NCBI GenBank assembly: GCA_027493405.1
Contig: JAOSKV010000044.1
Coordinates: 62,001-126,000 of the forward strand
Length of the DNA: 64,000 nucleotides
Direction: 5' to 3'
Origin: FEB-22 sp003105195
GTDB taxonomy: Bacteria > Pseudomonadota > Alphaproteobacteria > Rhizobiales > Xanthobacteraceae
A program made the translations under genes and the position numbers. Within the stretch, counting starts at the first letter, position 1. Every line of letters begins with the position of its first letter. Of this stretch, positions 8,478 to 17,035 are shown in pieces. The notes under the pieces are model-generated. The model saw nothing but the letters and a program-made list of their open reading frames with translations, was not told the DNA's origin and made no database searches.

Positions 8478-9464
8478 TCAGCTGAGCGCCACGTTCACCG
8501 AGGATTCGGGCAGCTCCATGCCGAAGCAGCGCTGGTAGAACTCGGCCACGATCGGCCGCTCGAGCTCGTCGCACTTGTTGAGGAAGGTGACCCGGAAGGC
8601 GAAGCCCACGTCCATGAAGATGTCGGCGTTCTCGGCCCAGGTGATCACGGTGCGCGGGCTCATCACGGTCGAGATGTCGCCGTTCATGAAGGCGTTGCGC
8701 GTGAGGTCGGCGACCCGCACCATCTTGTTGACGATGTCGCGCCCCTCGTCGGTGCGATAGTGCTTCGCCTTGGAGAGCACGATCTCGACCTCGTTGTCGT
8801 GCGGCAGGTAGTTGAGCGTGGTGACGATCGACCAGCGGTCCATCTGGCCCTGGTTGATCTGCTGCGTGCCGTGATAGAGGCCGGAGGTGTCGCCGAGCCC
8901 GACCGTGTTGGCGGTGGCGAACAGGCGGAAGGCCGGGTGCGGCCGGATCACCTTGTTCTGGTCGAGCAGGGTGAGCTTGCCCGAGAGCTCCAGCACGCGC
9001 TGGATCACGAACATCACGTCCGGGCGGCCGGCGTCGTACTCGTCGAAGCACAGCGCGATGTTGTGCTGCAGCGCCCAGGGCAGGATCCCGTCGCGGAACT
9101 CGGTCACCTGCTGGCCGTCGCGGATCACGATCGCGTCCTTGCCGATCAGGTCGATGCGGCTGATGTGGCTGTCGAGGTTGACCCGCACGCAGGGCCAGTT
9201 CAGGCGCGCCGCCACCTGCTCGATATGGGTCGACTTGCCGGTACCGTGATAGCCCGTGACGATGACGCGGCGGTTCTTGGCGAAACCCGCCAGGATGGCA
9301 AGGGTGGTCGAGCGGTCGAACAGGTAGTCCGGATCCACGTCCGGCACGTGCTCGTCCGGCTCCGAATAGGCCGGGACCTCCATGTCGCTGTCGATGCCGA
9401 AAACCTGCCGGATCGACACCTTCATGTCGGGCAGGCCGGCGATCTCTTCTGTCGCGATTGCCAT
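8478..9464 (-). CDS. cobS: Cobaltochelatase subunit CobS (AAA+ ATPase)
   Basis: ATPase subunit that forms a hexameric ring with CobT and drives cobalt insertion by CobN. The product is 328 residues. Walker A GYHGTGKST is at residues 71-79, Walker B is LCFDEYD, and sensor-region sequence follows (LFATANTVGLGDTSG). Conserved near the N-terminus is MKVSIRQVFGID. The start at 9464 was chosen from the MAIATEEI N-terminus. It heads the cobST operon. The J-domain gene that usually precedes it in this order is instead 7.5 kb away, beyond the TRAP island. Confidence 0.96.
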   Translation of the reverse strand: MAIATEEIAGLPDMKVSIRQVFGIDSDMEVPAYSEPDEHVPDVDPDYLFDRSTTLAILAGFAKNRRVIVTGYHGTGKSTHIEQVAARLNWPCVRVNLDSHISRIDLIGKDAIVIRDGQQVTEFRDGILPWALQHNIALCFDEYDAGRPDVMFVIQRVLELSGKLTLLDQNKVIRPHPAFRLFATANTVGLGDTSGLYHGTQQINQGQMDRWSIVTTLNYLPHDNEVEIVLSKAKHYRTDEGRDIVNKMVRVADLTRNAFMNGDISTVMSPRTVITWAENADIFMDVGFAFRVTFLNKCDELERPIVAEFYQRCFGMELPESSVNVALS

Positions 9465-9719
9465 TGTGCCTCCGTGGTCCCGGGACCCCCCGAAACCCGC
9501 TTGCGGTCGATAATACGGATCGGATGCCGGCCGCAACCTACCAGAACGGGGCTGCCGGCAAAACCCGGACCCCGGCAGGCGTCCCTCTCCAGTCCCGTCC
9601 CGTAGATAGGTGCGCGGGCGCATTTTCGGAAGGCGGCCGGGCACGCCATCGTGCCCCGCCGCCGCCCGGAGCGCTGCAGAAAGCAGCCCGGAGCCGAGAA
9701 GATGCGAGGCGCGCGGCGA

Positions 9720-10526
9720 CTACGCGACGTCGCGCTGCGGCCCGCTCTCGGGGCCGACGCCGAGCCGCTCCGAGAGGGTCTGCGCGAAGGCGAGGAGGGG
9801 TGCGCGCAGCGCGCGGAGCTTCTGCCGCGTCATGCGGCTCTTCGGCCCGACCACGCAGAGCGAGGCCACCACCTGTCCCGAGTAGGTGAAGACCGGCGCG
9901 GCGAGGCAGCGGATGCCTTCGATGTGCTCCTCGTCGTCGGTGGCGCAGCCGGCGACGCGCACCCGGCGCAGCTCCGCCTCCAGGGCCTCGCGGGTCACCA
10001 GGGTCTTCGGGGTGTAGCGCTCGTACTTGATGCGTGCGAGCAGGCTCGCGACCTCGGGCTGCGGCAGGAAGGCGACGATCGCCTTGGCGACCGCCGTGGC
10101 ATTGATCGGCCGCGCCTCGCCGATGTCCTGCGCGACCCGCACCGGATCCTCCGGATCGGACTTGGCGACGATGGTCACGACGCCGCTGCGGTAGGCCGCG
10201 AGGCTCGCCCCCTCCCCGGTCGCGCGCGCGACCTCGGCCACGATCGGCGCCGCCACCGTGCCGAGCTGCTCCGGCGTCCAGGTGCGCCCCGTGAGCTTGA
10301 ACAGCTTGGCCGTGAGCTCGTAGCCGCGTGTCGCCGCGTCCTGGCGCAGATAGCCGAGGGAAACCAGCGTCTGCAGCAGGTGGTGGCCCGTGCTACGATG
10401 CAGCCCGGTGCGGCGCGCGATCTCGGCGAGGCTGATCAGCCCGCTGCTCGCCGCCACCACCTCCAGCACGCGCAAGCCGCGATCGAGCGACTGGTGGGTG
10501 ACACGCGCGGGGGGGCGTCCGGTCAT
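9720..10526 (-). CDS. IclR family transcriptional regulator
   Basis: A 268-residue protein with the IclR layout. An N-terminal winged helix-turn-helix spans about residues 12-75 (LRVLEVVAASSGLISLAEIA, TGLHRSTGHHLLQTLVSLGYL). A C-terminal effector-binding domain follows with PINATAVAKAIVAFL and the usual GIRCLAAPVFTYSGQVVASLCV segment. It is divergent from the first TRAP operon. Its start codon lies only five bases from a TTTCA half-site that recurs at both dctP promoters, so it probably autoregulates and controls both transporters. I see no Shine-Dalgarno sequence; a TATAGT element close to the ATG would give a leaderless message. Confidence 0.92.
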   Translation of the reverse strand: MTGRPPARVTHQSLDRGLRVLEVVAASSGLISLAEIARRTGLHRSTGHHLLQTLVSLGYLRQDAATRGYELTAKLFKLTGRTWTPEQLGTVAAPIVAEVARATGEGASLAAYRSGVVTIVAKSDPEDPVRVAQDIGEARPINATAVAKAIVAFLPQPEVASLLARIKYERYTPKTLVTREALEAELRRVRVAGCATDDEEHIEGIRCLAAPVFTYSGQVVASLCVVGPKSRMTRQKLRALRAPLLAFAQTLSERLGVGPESGPQRDVA

Positions 10527-10530
10527 GCGA

Positions 10531-10577
10531 TTTCACTATATGGGATATTGTTGACACGCGCGTTTCATTAATCAGAC
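10531..10577. promoter_or_regulatory. Divergent promoter with paired candidate IclR sites (TRAP operon 1)
   Basis: Two TTTCA-type sites begin at 10531 (TTTCACTATATGGGA) and 10563 (TTTCATTAATCAGAC), spaced 32 bp. Between them lies a perfect -35 box TTGACA (10551-10556), serving the dctP operon. On the other strand TATAGT sits just before the IclR start. The same pair with the same spacing recurs at 13882/13914, before the second dctP. The assignment to the adjacent IclR protein is inference. Confidence 0.55.
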
Positions 10578-10764
10578 TAAGGGGCAGGAAGCACCTGTCA
10601 AGCACGCGACGCGCAAGACACGGGAGATGGCGGCCCTTCGGCGCGCGCGCCGAGGGGCCCCGCGCCGCGTGCCGGCAGGCCCGACATGGCCCGCGGATGC
10701 CCGGGCCATCGCCGGGAGCGGCCGGCGGCGCCGCCGGCCAGCGGCATTCGTCGGGAGGGACGTC

Positions 10765-11821
10765 ATGGTTCGCAGGTCTCGTTTCATCGCGCTCGGCCTC
10801 GCCGTGCTCGGCACGCTCGCGGTCGCGGCGCCGCTCTTCGCCCAGCAGCAGCCCAAGGTCCGCCTCAACATGGCGAGCACCTTTCCGGGCGGCATGGTGC
10901 TGATCGGGGAAGGCGCCCAACGCCTCGGCCAGAAGATCGCGCGCGCCACGGGCGGCGAGGTCGAGCTGAAATTCCACGAGCCGGGCGCGCTGGTCCCGGC
11001 CGCGCAGGCCATGGACGCGGTCGCGCGCGGCTCGGTCGACGCCGCCTGGGCGGGCGCCGGCTGGTACTCGGGCAAGAACACCGCCTTCAACTTCTTCTCC
11101 ACCGTGCCGTTCGGCCCCGGCATCGGCGAGTACATGGCCTGGATGTATCACGGCGGCGGGCTCGAGATCGCCCGCGAGATGTTCGCCAAGTACGACCTGC
11201 ACAACATCCCCTGCGCGATCATCCCGCCCGAGGCCTCGGGCTGGTTCCGCAAGGAGATCAACGCGGTTTCCGACCTGAAGGGGCTCAAGATGCGTTTCTT
11301 CGGGCTCGGCGCGAAGGTGATGGAGAAGCTCGGCGTCGCCACCCAGCAGCTGCCGCCCGGCGAGATCTTCCAGGCGCTGCAGCTCGGCACCATCGACGCG
11401 ACCGAGTTCTCGCTGCCCGCCATGGATCAGCGGCTCGGCTTCTTCCAGGTCGCCAAGTTCTACTACTTCCCGGGCTGGCACCAGCAGGCGACCTTCTTCG
11501 ACCTCTACATCAACAAGAAGAAGTGGGAGGCGCTTTCCGACCAGCACAAGGCCGTGATCGAGCTCGCCTGCGGCGACACGGTGCGCGAGGGCATCGCCCA
11601 GGGCGAGGCGCAGCAGTGGGAAGGCCATCAAGGAGATGCAGGAGAAGGGCGTGCAGGTGAGGAAGTGGAGCCCCGAGATCCTCGCGGCCTACCAGAAGGC
11701 CTGGAACGAGGTGGTGGCCGAGGAGCAGGCGAAGAACCCCGACTTCAAGAAGATCTACGAGTCCTACACCGCGTTCCGCAAGAACTACGCGGTCTGGCGC
11801 GAGCACGGCTACCTCAACTGA
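10765..11821 (+). CDS. dctP: TRAP transporter substrate-binding protein DctP (system 1), frameshifted
   Basis: Periplasmic solute receptor of the first TRAP transporter. The start at 10765 has a GGGAGGGA ribosome-binding site. A signal peptide follows (ALGLAVLGTLAVAAPLFAQ). The mature part shows the DctP fold: VRLNMASTFPGG, KMRFFGLGAKVMEKLG and FQALQLGTIDATEFS. After GEAQQWE (near 11622) the frame is lost through one extra base. The correct C-terminus (AIKEMQEKGVQVRKWS to the end) continues in the next frame to 11821, giving about 351 residues. The ligand cannot be read from sequence; this sub-type often binds organic or keto acids. It heads dctP-dctQ-dctM. Confidence 0.85.
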
Positions 11822-11909
11822 GCCGCCGGCGCAGCCGACCGCGGTGTCCCGGGCGGCGACGAGGGGCGCGCCCGGGGCACGCTCCTGAGCCCCGCGCCGA
11901 GCGTCCCGC

Positions 11910-12476
11910 ATGAGCGCCCTGCTCGCCGTCTCCAACCTGGTCGCCCGAGGGGTCGAGCGCCTCGCCCTGTGGGCCGGCGCGCTGTTCCTCGTGCTGACCT
12001 TCGTGATCCTGTTCGACGTGGTCACGCGCAAGTTCGGCTACCAGCTGCCGGGCTTCGGCTCGACCCGGCTGCAGGAGCTCGAATGGCATCTCCATGCCGC
12101 GATCTTCTCGTTCTGGCTCGGCTTCGCCTATGTGCGCAACGCCCACGTGCGCATCGACGTGGCCACGGCGCGCCTCGCGCCGCGCGCGCATGCCTGGCTC
12201 GAGCTCGCCGGATGCCTGCTGTTCGCGCTGCCCTACTGCCTGATCGCGCTGGTCTACAGCATCGACTACGCCTGGATCTCCTTCGTCTACAACGAGGCCT
12301 CGGAGTCCGCGAGCGGCCTGCCCTGGCGCTTCGTCCCGAAGAGCATCATCGCGTTCGGCCTGTTGCTGCTGCTCGCCGCCGTGCTCTCGGTGGTGCTGCG
12401 CCTGGTCGTGTTCCTGTTCGGTCCCGAGAGCCTGCGCGCCGCGAGCGCCTATGCGGGCGCCAAGGCGGACCGATGA
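11910..12476 (+). CDS. dctQ: TRAP transporter small permease DctQ (system 1)
   Basis: Small membrane subunit of the first tripartite ATP-independent transporter, 188 residues with four hydrophobic helices (about 22-44, 66-84, 100-122, 145-170). Recognisable DctQ features are the ELEWHLHAAIFSFWLGFAYVRNAHVRIDV segment and conserved charged residues after helix 2. Its stop overlaps the dctM start as ATGA, so the two are translationally coupled. The dctP stop is 88 bp upstream. Confidence 0.9.
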   Translation: MSALLAVSNLVARGVERLALWAGALFLVLTFVILFDVVTRKFGYQLPGFGSTRLQELEWHLHAAIFSFWLGFAYVRNAHVRIDVATARLAPRAHAWLELAGCLLFALPYCLIALVYSIDYAWISFVYNEASESASGLPWRFVPKSIIAFGLLLLLAAVLSVVLRLVVFLFGPESLRAASAYAGAKADR

Positions 12477-13861
12477 TCGCCTGGACGGCCCAGCATCTCG
12501 CGCTCCTGATGTTCGCCGCCCTCGGCGTCGGGCTGTTCTGCGGCTTCCCGGTCGGCTTCGTGCTCGGCGGCATCGGCGTGCTGTTCGGCGCGCTCGGCGT
12601 CGTCGTCGGCGCGTTCGAGCCGATCCAGTTCCTCAACCTGCCGCCGCGCCTGTTCGGCGCCATCGCGGCCAACCCGGTGCTGGTGGCGATTCCGATGTTC
12701 ATCTTCATGGGCACGGTGCTGGAGAAGAGCGGCATCGCCCAGGAGCTGCTCGCCTGCCTGCAGGTGCTCACCCGCCGCGTGCCGGGCGGGCTCGCGATGT
12801 CGGTGACCCTGATGGGCACCATCATGGCGGCGACCACCGGCATCGTCGGCGCCTCGGTGATCATGCTCACGCTGATCGCGCTCCCCGCCATGCTCGAGCG
12901 CCGCTACGGCAAGGAGCTCGCGGTCGGCACCATCGCGTCCGCCGGCACGCTCGGCATCCTGATCCCGCCCTCGATCATGCTGGTCGTCATGGGCGACTTG
13001 CTGCAGGTCTCGGTCGGCACCCTGTTCGCGGCCGCGCTGGTGCCGGGCCTGATCCTCTCGGGCCTCTACCTCGGCTACATCGCGGTGACCGCCGTGCTCA
13101 ATCCCACCCTCGCGCCGCCTTTGCCGGCGGCGATCGGACCGAAGACGGCCTCCGCCTTCGCGCGCATGATCCTGCGCAGCTTCCTGCCCCCGGTGTTCCT
13201 GGTCGCCCTGGTGCTCGGCTCGATCTTCGGCGGCTGGGCGACGCCGACCGAGGCGGCCGGCGTCGGCTCCTTCGGCGCCCTGCTGCTCGCGGCGCTGCGC
13301 GGGGCGCTCCGCCGCCCGCTGCTGCGCGAGGTGACTCTCCAGGCCGGCCTCACCAACGCGATGGTGTTCCTGCTGTTCTTCGGCACCACGCTGTTCGCCT
13401 ACGTGTTCCGCGCGCTCGGCGGCGACGACATGGTACGCGAGGTGATGCGCGCCGGCGGCCTCGACACCGCCTGGGAGATCCTGGTCTTCGTCCAGCTCCT
13501 GGTGTTCGGGCTCGGCTTCTTCTTCGACTGGATCGAGATCAGCCTGATCGTGCTGCCGGTGTTCGCCCCGATGCTGCAGGGCCTCGATTTCTCCCAGCAT
13601 CTCGGGCCTGGGCCGAACGTCGTCTTCCTCACCTGGTTCGTGATCACGCTCGCCGTCAACCTGCAGACCTCGTTCCTCACCCCGCCCTTCGGCTTCACGC
13701 TGTTCTGCATGCGCGGGACGCTGCCGCCCGAGGTCGGCATGGCGAGCCTCTACCGCGGCATCGTGCCTTTCGTGCTCCTCCAGCTCGCCGGCCTCGCGCT
13801 GGTGATCGCCGTGCCCGACCTGGTGCTCTGGCTGCCGCGCCGCGCCGGGCTCCTGAACTGA
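12473..13861 (+). CDS. dctM: TRAP transporter large permease DctM (system 1)
   Basis: Large membrane subunit that carries sodium-coupled substrate transport, 462 residues with about 12 hydrophobic segments. The DctM signature is clear: PMFIFMGTVLEKSGIAQELL, then TTGIVGASVIMLTLIALPAML and ASAGTLGILIPPSIMLVVMGD. The start ATG at 12473 overlaps the dctQ stop. The C-terminal half has the usual LTPPFGFTLFCMRG motif. Length is slightly above the roughly 430-residue average, which is normal for the long DctM class. Confidence 0.93.
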   Translation: MIAWTAQHLALLMFAALGVGLFCGFPVGFVLGGIGVLFGALGVVVGAFEPIQFLNLPPRLFGAIAANPVLVAIPMFIFMGTVLEKSGIAQELLACLQVLTRRVPGGLAMSVTLMGTIMAATTGIVGASVIMLTLIALPAMLERRYGKELAVGTIASAGTLGILIPPSIMLVVMGDLLQVSVGTLFAAALVPGLILSGLYLGYIAVTAVLNPTLAPPLPAAIGPKTASAFARMILRSFLPPVFLVALVLGSIFGGWATPTEAAGVGSFGALLLAALRGALRRPLLREVTLQAGLTNAMVFLLFFGTTLFAYVFRALGGDDMVREVMRAGGLDTAWEILVFVQLLVFGLGFFFDWIEISLIVLPVFAPMLQGLDFSQHLGPGPNVVFLTWFVITLAVNLQTSFLTPPFGFTLFCMRGTLPPEVGMASLYRGIVPFVLLQLAGLALVIAVPDLVLWLPRRAGLLN

Positions 13862-13881
13862 GCCGCGGCTCCGCCGTCCCA

Positions 13882-13928
13882 TTTCAATTATTGAAATCGT
13901 TGCGACAGGATCGTTTCACGTATTGTAT
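13882..13928 (+). promoter_or_regulatory. Promoter with paired candidate operators (TRAP operon 2)
   Basis: A perfect palindrome, ATTTCAATTATTGAAAT, covers 13881-13897. A second TTTCA site (TTTCACGTATTGTAT) begins at 13914, exactly 32 bp after the first TTTCA. A plausible promoter TTGCGA (13900-13905), 17-bp spacer, TTGTAT (13923-13928) lies across the second site. The arrangement matches the IclR-dctP region at 10531-10577, including GACA six bases before the second site. Confidence 0.6.
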
Positions 13929-14033
13929 CCGGGGACCAGCCGCCGTCTCATGGACGGCGACCAAGAGCCGCCGCGCGCGGCCGACAACGAGGAGAGCACC
14001 GCGTCAGGCGGCGCCAAGACGGAGGAACGACGC

Positions 14034-15020
14034 ATGAGGATGACCAGACTGATGCTGTGCGCGGCGCTCGGCGTGCTGACGCTCGGCGCCCCGGCGGCAC
14101 TCGCCCAGCAGAAGTTCACGCTCAAGTTCAACCACGTGCTGGGGCCGCGCGAGCCCTATCACGAGGGCTTCCAGAAATGGGCCAAGGCGGTCGAGGAGCG
14201 CACCCAGGGCGGGCTCAAGATCGAGGTGTTCCACTCGGCGCAGCTCGGCAAGGAGGAGGACATCATCGAGCAGATCCGCCAGGGCGCGAACATCGGCCAG
14301 AACACCGACTCGGCCCGCATGGGCAACTACGTGCCCGGCATCGCCGTGATGAACGGCCCCTATTTCGCCGAGACCCTCGAGGAGGTCGCCAAGCTGCGCA
14401 AGGCGCCGACCGTGATGAAGTGGCAGGACGAGCTCGCAGCCAAGTTCGGGCTCAAGGTGCTCTCGTTCAACTGGGTGCAGGGCTATCGCCACTTCTTCAC
14501 CAACAAGCCGGTCAAGACCCCGGCGGACCTCGCCGGGCTCCGCATCCGCACGCCGCCCGCCCCGATCTGGCAGGAATCGATCCGCGCGCTCGGCGCGACC
14601 CCGGTCGCGATGGCGTTCGGCGAGATGTATCCGGGCCTGCAGCAGAAGGTGATCGACGGCGTCGAGCTCGTCTACAACAACATCCCGGGCGGGCGCTTCT
14701 ACGAGGTGCTCAAATACGCCATCGAGACCAGGCACATCATGCTGATCAACTTCCAGGTGGTGAGCGCCAAGTGGTTCGACAGCCTGCCCAAGGAGTACCA
14801 GCAGGTGCTGATCGAGGAATGCGACAAGGCCGGCGAGGAGACCTCGCGCAAGATCTTCCAGCTCGAGGCCGAGGTCGAGCAGCAGCTCGCCAAGCGCGGC
14901 ATGACGATCATCAAGGACGTCGACCTCGCCGCCTTCCGCAAGGCCGGCGACAAGGCCTTCGAGGTGCTCAAGATCGGCGACGCCAAGGCGCAGGTGCACA
15001 AGGAGATCGGCAAGAACTGA
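14034..15020 (+). CDS. dctP: TRAP transporter substrate-binding protein DctP (system 2)
   Basis: Periplasmic receptor of the second TRAP transporter, 328 residues. The start at 14034 has a GGAGGA ribosome-binding site eight bases upstream. The signal peptide is MLCAALGVLTLGAPAALAQ. Family motifs are FNHVLGPREPYHEG, VFHSAQLGKEEDIIEQIRQG, LAGLRIRTPPAPIWQESIRALGATPV and QQKVIDGVELVYNN; the conserved Arg in LRIRTP normally contacts a ligand carboxylate. It resembles the C4-dicarboxylate/sugar-acid receptors, but the actual substrate is unknown. It is not a close copy of the system 1 receptor, so the two are not a recent duplication. Confidence 0.93.
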   Translation: MRMTRLMLCAALGVLTLGAPAALAQQKFTLKFNHVLGPREPYHEGFQKWAKAVEERTQGGLKIEVFHSAQLGKEEDIIEQIRQGANIGQNTDSARMGNYVPGIAVMNGPYFAETLEEVAKLRKAPTVMKWQDELAAKFGLKVLSFNWVQGYRHFFTNKPVKTPADLAGLRIRTPPAPIWQESIRALGATPVAMAFGEMYPGLQQKVIDGVELVYNNIPGGRFYEVLKYAIETRHIMLINFQVVSAKWFDSLPKEYQQVLIEECDKAGEETSRKIFQLEAEVEQQLAKRGMTIIKDVDLAAFRKAGDKAFEVLKIGDAKAQVHKEIGKN

Positions 15021-15158
15021 GCCGGTCCCGGCACCCCCGTTGATCCCGATCCGCTGGAAGAGCCGCCCCGCGCCCGGGGGGGGGGCCGCGGAAACCGCCG
15101 ATTGCCCCCATGGCGCCGCGCGCTACCATCCGGCGGTCGAGGCGAGACGAGACCCGCG

Positions 15159-15665
15159 ATGGCCAAGCTCTACCGACGCCTGTGCCGGGCGGAAGCCTGG
15201 ATCGCCGCCGTGCTGCTGATCGCCATGGTCGTGCTGATCTTCGGCGGCGGCGTGATGCGGCTCCTCGGCACGCCCATCAACTGGTCGGTCGACTTCGCGA
15301 CCGCCTGCTTCGCCTGGGCCTGCTTCCTGTGCGCCGACATCGCCTGGCGCAAGAACGCGCTGATGTCGATCGAGCTCGTCACCGAGCGCCTGCCGCCGAC
15401 CCTGCAGCGGCTCTGCGCCTACGCGAACTACGCGATCATCGTCGCCTTCCTGCTCTACGTGCTGGTCGGCGGTGTCTATCTCTCCTGGATCAGCCGGGAG
15501 CGCAGCTTCCAGGGGATCCCCGAGATCAGCTATTCCTGGGTCACCATGAGCATGCCGGTCGGCGCCGTGCTGCTCCTGATCACCGCGGTCCTCAAGATCC
15601 GCGACGAGGTCCGCACCCACCGGGCCGCGCTGGCGGAGGGCGACGACCTCCGCGGCACGCTGTGA
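15159..15665 (+). CDS. dctQ: TRAP transporter small permease DctQ (system 2)
   Basis: Small membrane subunit, about 168 residues with four predicted helices. DctQ features include INWSVDFATACFAWACFLCADIAWRKNALMSIELV. I chose the ATG at 15159 (MAKLYRRLCRAE) because upstream residues of the open frame are Arg/Pro-rich and lie in the intergenic region after dctP. A nine-base G run sits in that intergenic stretch (15077-15085). dctM begins eight bases after its stop. Confidence 0.88.
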   Translation: MAKLYRRLCRAEAWIAAVLLIAMVVLIFGGGVMRLLGTPINWSVDFATACFAWACFLCADIAWRKNALMSIELVTERLPPTLQRLCAYANYAIIVAFLLYVLVGGVYLSWISRERSFQGIPEISYSWVTMSMPVGAVLLLITAVLKIRDEVRTHRAALAEGDDLRGTL

Positions 15666-15672
15666 GGGCGCC

Positions 15673-16965
15673 GTGCTGATCGTCGCGGTCGCCTTCGTGG
15701 TCCTGCTCGTGATGGGCATGCCGGTCGCCTTCGCGGACGGCATCTCGGGGGCCGTTTTTTTTCCTCCGCACCCGGAGCTGCCGGCCACGATACCGATCCA
15801 GCTCACCGTCACCCAGACCCAGAACTTCGCCCTGCTCGCGGTCCCGCTGTTCATCATGGCGGGCAACTTCATGAACAAGTCGGGCATCACCGAGCAGTTG
15901 CTCAACCTCGCGACCGTGCTCACCGGCCGCCTGCGCGGCGGGCTCGCGCAGATCTCGGTGATGCTCGCCGCGCTGATGGGCGGCGTCTCGGGCTCCTGCA
16001 TCGCGGACGCCGCGATGCAGACCCGCATGCTCGGCGACGGCATGCTCGAGCGCGGCCTGTCCAAGGGCTATGCGGCGGGCGTGCTCTCCTTCGGCTCGGT
16101 GCTTACCCCGATCATCCCGCCCGGCATCGGCTTCATCCTCTACGGCACGGTCGGCCAGGTCTCGATCGGCCGGCTGTTCGCGGCCGGCTTCGTGCCGGCG
16201 CTGCTCCTGTGGATGGCGCTCGCCGCCACCATCGCGGTCACGGCGCGGCGGCGCGGCATCCCGCCCGAGCTCGCGGCGCGCCCGGGCCTCGGCCAGGTCG
16301 CGACCGCTTTCCGCGGCGGCATCTGGGCGCTGCTGTTCCCGGTGTTCCTGCTGATCGGGCTGCGCGCCGGCGTCTTCACGCCCTCCGAGGTCGGCGCTTT
16401 CGCGGTGATCTACGCGGTGCTGATCGGCGTGCTGATCTACCGCAAGCTCAAGCGCGCGGCCATCGGCGACGCGCTGGAGGGCAGCCTCGCCGACGTCGGC
16501 GCCGTGATGTTCCTGATCGCGATGTCCGGCATCTTCGGCTACGGCATCGTGTTCGAGCGCGTGCCGGAGCTGGTCTCCGACGCGATCCTCGGCGTCACCG
16601 ACAGCCTCAACGGCGTGATGATCCTGATCGTCGCCTTCCTGCTCGTCGCCGGCTGCTTCATCGACGGGTCGGTGCTGATCATCATGCTGACCCCGATCTT
16701 CCTGCCGCTGGTCCGCGACCTCGACGGCGACCCGGTGCATTTCGGGCTCGTCTTCATCATCGCGGTGACGATCGGCAACTTCACGCCGCCGGTCGGCTCG
16801 GCGATGTACGCGGTCTGCTCGATCCTGAAATGCCCGATCAACGACTATACGCGCGAGTCGCTGCCGTTCCTCTTCGCCGTGAGCCTGGTCGCGCTGCTGC
16901 TGGTCTTCGTGCCCGAGATCGTGCTGTTCGTCCCCGACCTGATCTTCGGCCGCGACCGCTTCTAG
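15673..16965 (+). CDS. dctM: TRAP transporter large permease DctM (system 2)
   Basis: Large permease of the second TRAP system, 430 residues with about 12 hydrophobic segments. It begins with GTG at 15673, just after dctQ, with a short GAGGG upstream. DctM signatures are PLFIMAGNFMNKSGITEQLL, MGGVSGSCIADAAMQTRML, GSVLTPIIPPGIGFILYG and GNFTPPVGSAMYAVC. An unusual run of eight T (in the SGAVFFPP segment near 15755-15762) stands out in this GC-rich gene and could be a read error, but the frame stays open. Confidence 0.92.
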   Translation: MLIVAVAFVVLLVMGMPVAFADGISGAVFFPPHPELPATIPIQLTVTQTQNFALLAVPLFIMAGNFMNKSGITEQLLNLATVLTGRLRGGLAQISVMLAALMGGVSGSCIADAAMQTRMLGDGMLERGLSKGYAAGVLSFGSVLTPIIPPGIGFILYGTVGQVSIGRLFAAGFVPALLLWMALAATIAVTARRRGIPPELAARPGLGQVATAFRGGIWALLFPVFLLIGLRAGVFTPSEVGAFAVIYAVLIGVLIYRKLKRAAIGDALEGSLADVGAVMFLIAMSGIFGYGIVFERVPELVSDAILGVTDSLNGVMILIVAFLLVAGCFIDGSVLIIMLTPIFLPLVRDLDGDPVHFGLVFIIAVTIGNFTPPVGSAMYAVCSILKCPINDYTRESLPFLFAVSLVALLLVFVPEIVLFVPDLIFGRDRF

Positions 16966-17035
16966 ATCTCGCAGCGGGTCGGCTTCCCCCGGATGCCGCT
17001 TTCGCTCGCCCGGGCTGCCGCCGGCTGGGGGCCGC

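Noticed and set aside
15755..15762. Run of eight T in dctM-2 as a programmed frameshift site
   Set aside because: The frame is open through the run and both sides read as DctM, with no alternative frame that would give a sensible product.
14034..16965. Second dctPQM as a recent duplication of the first
   Set aside because: The receptor and permease sequences differ strongly and the small permeases have little in common, so these are two distinct TRAP systems. Only the promoter elements look shared.
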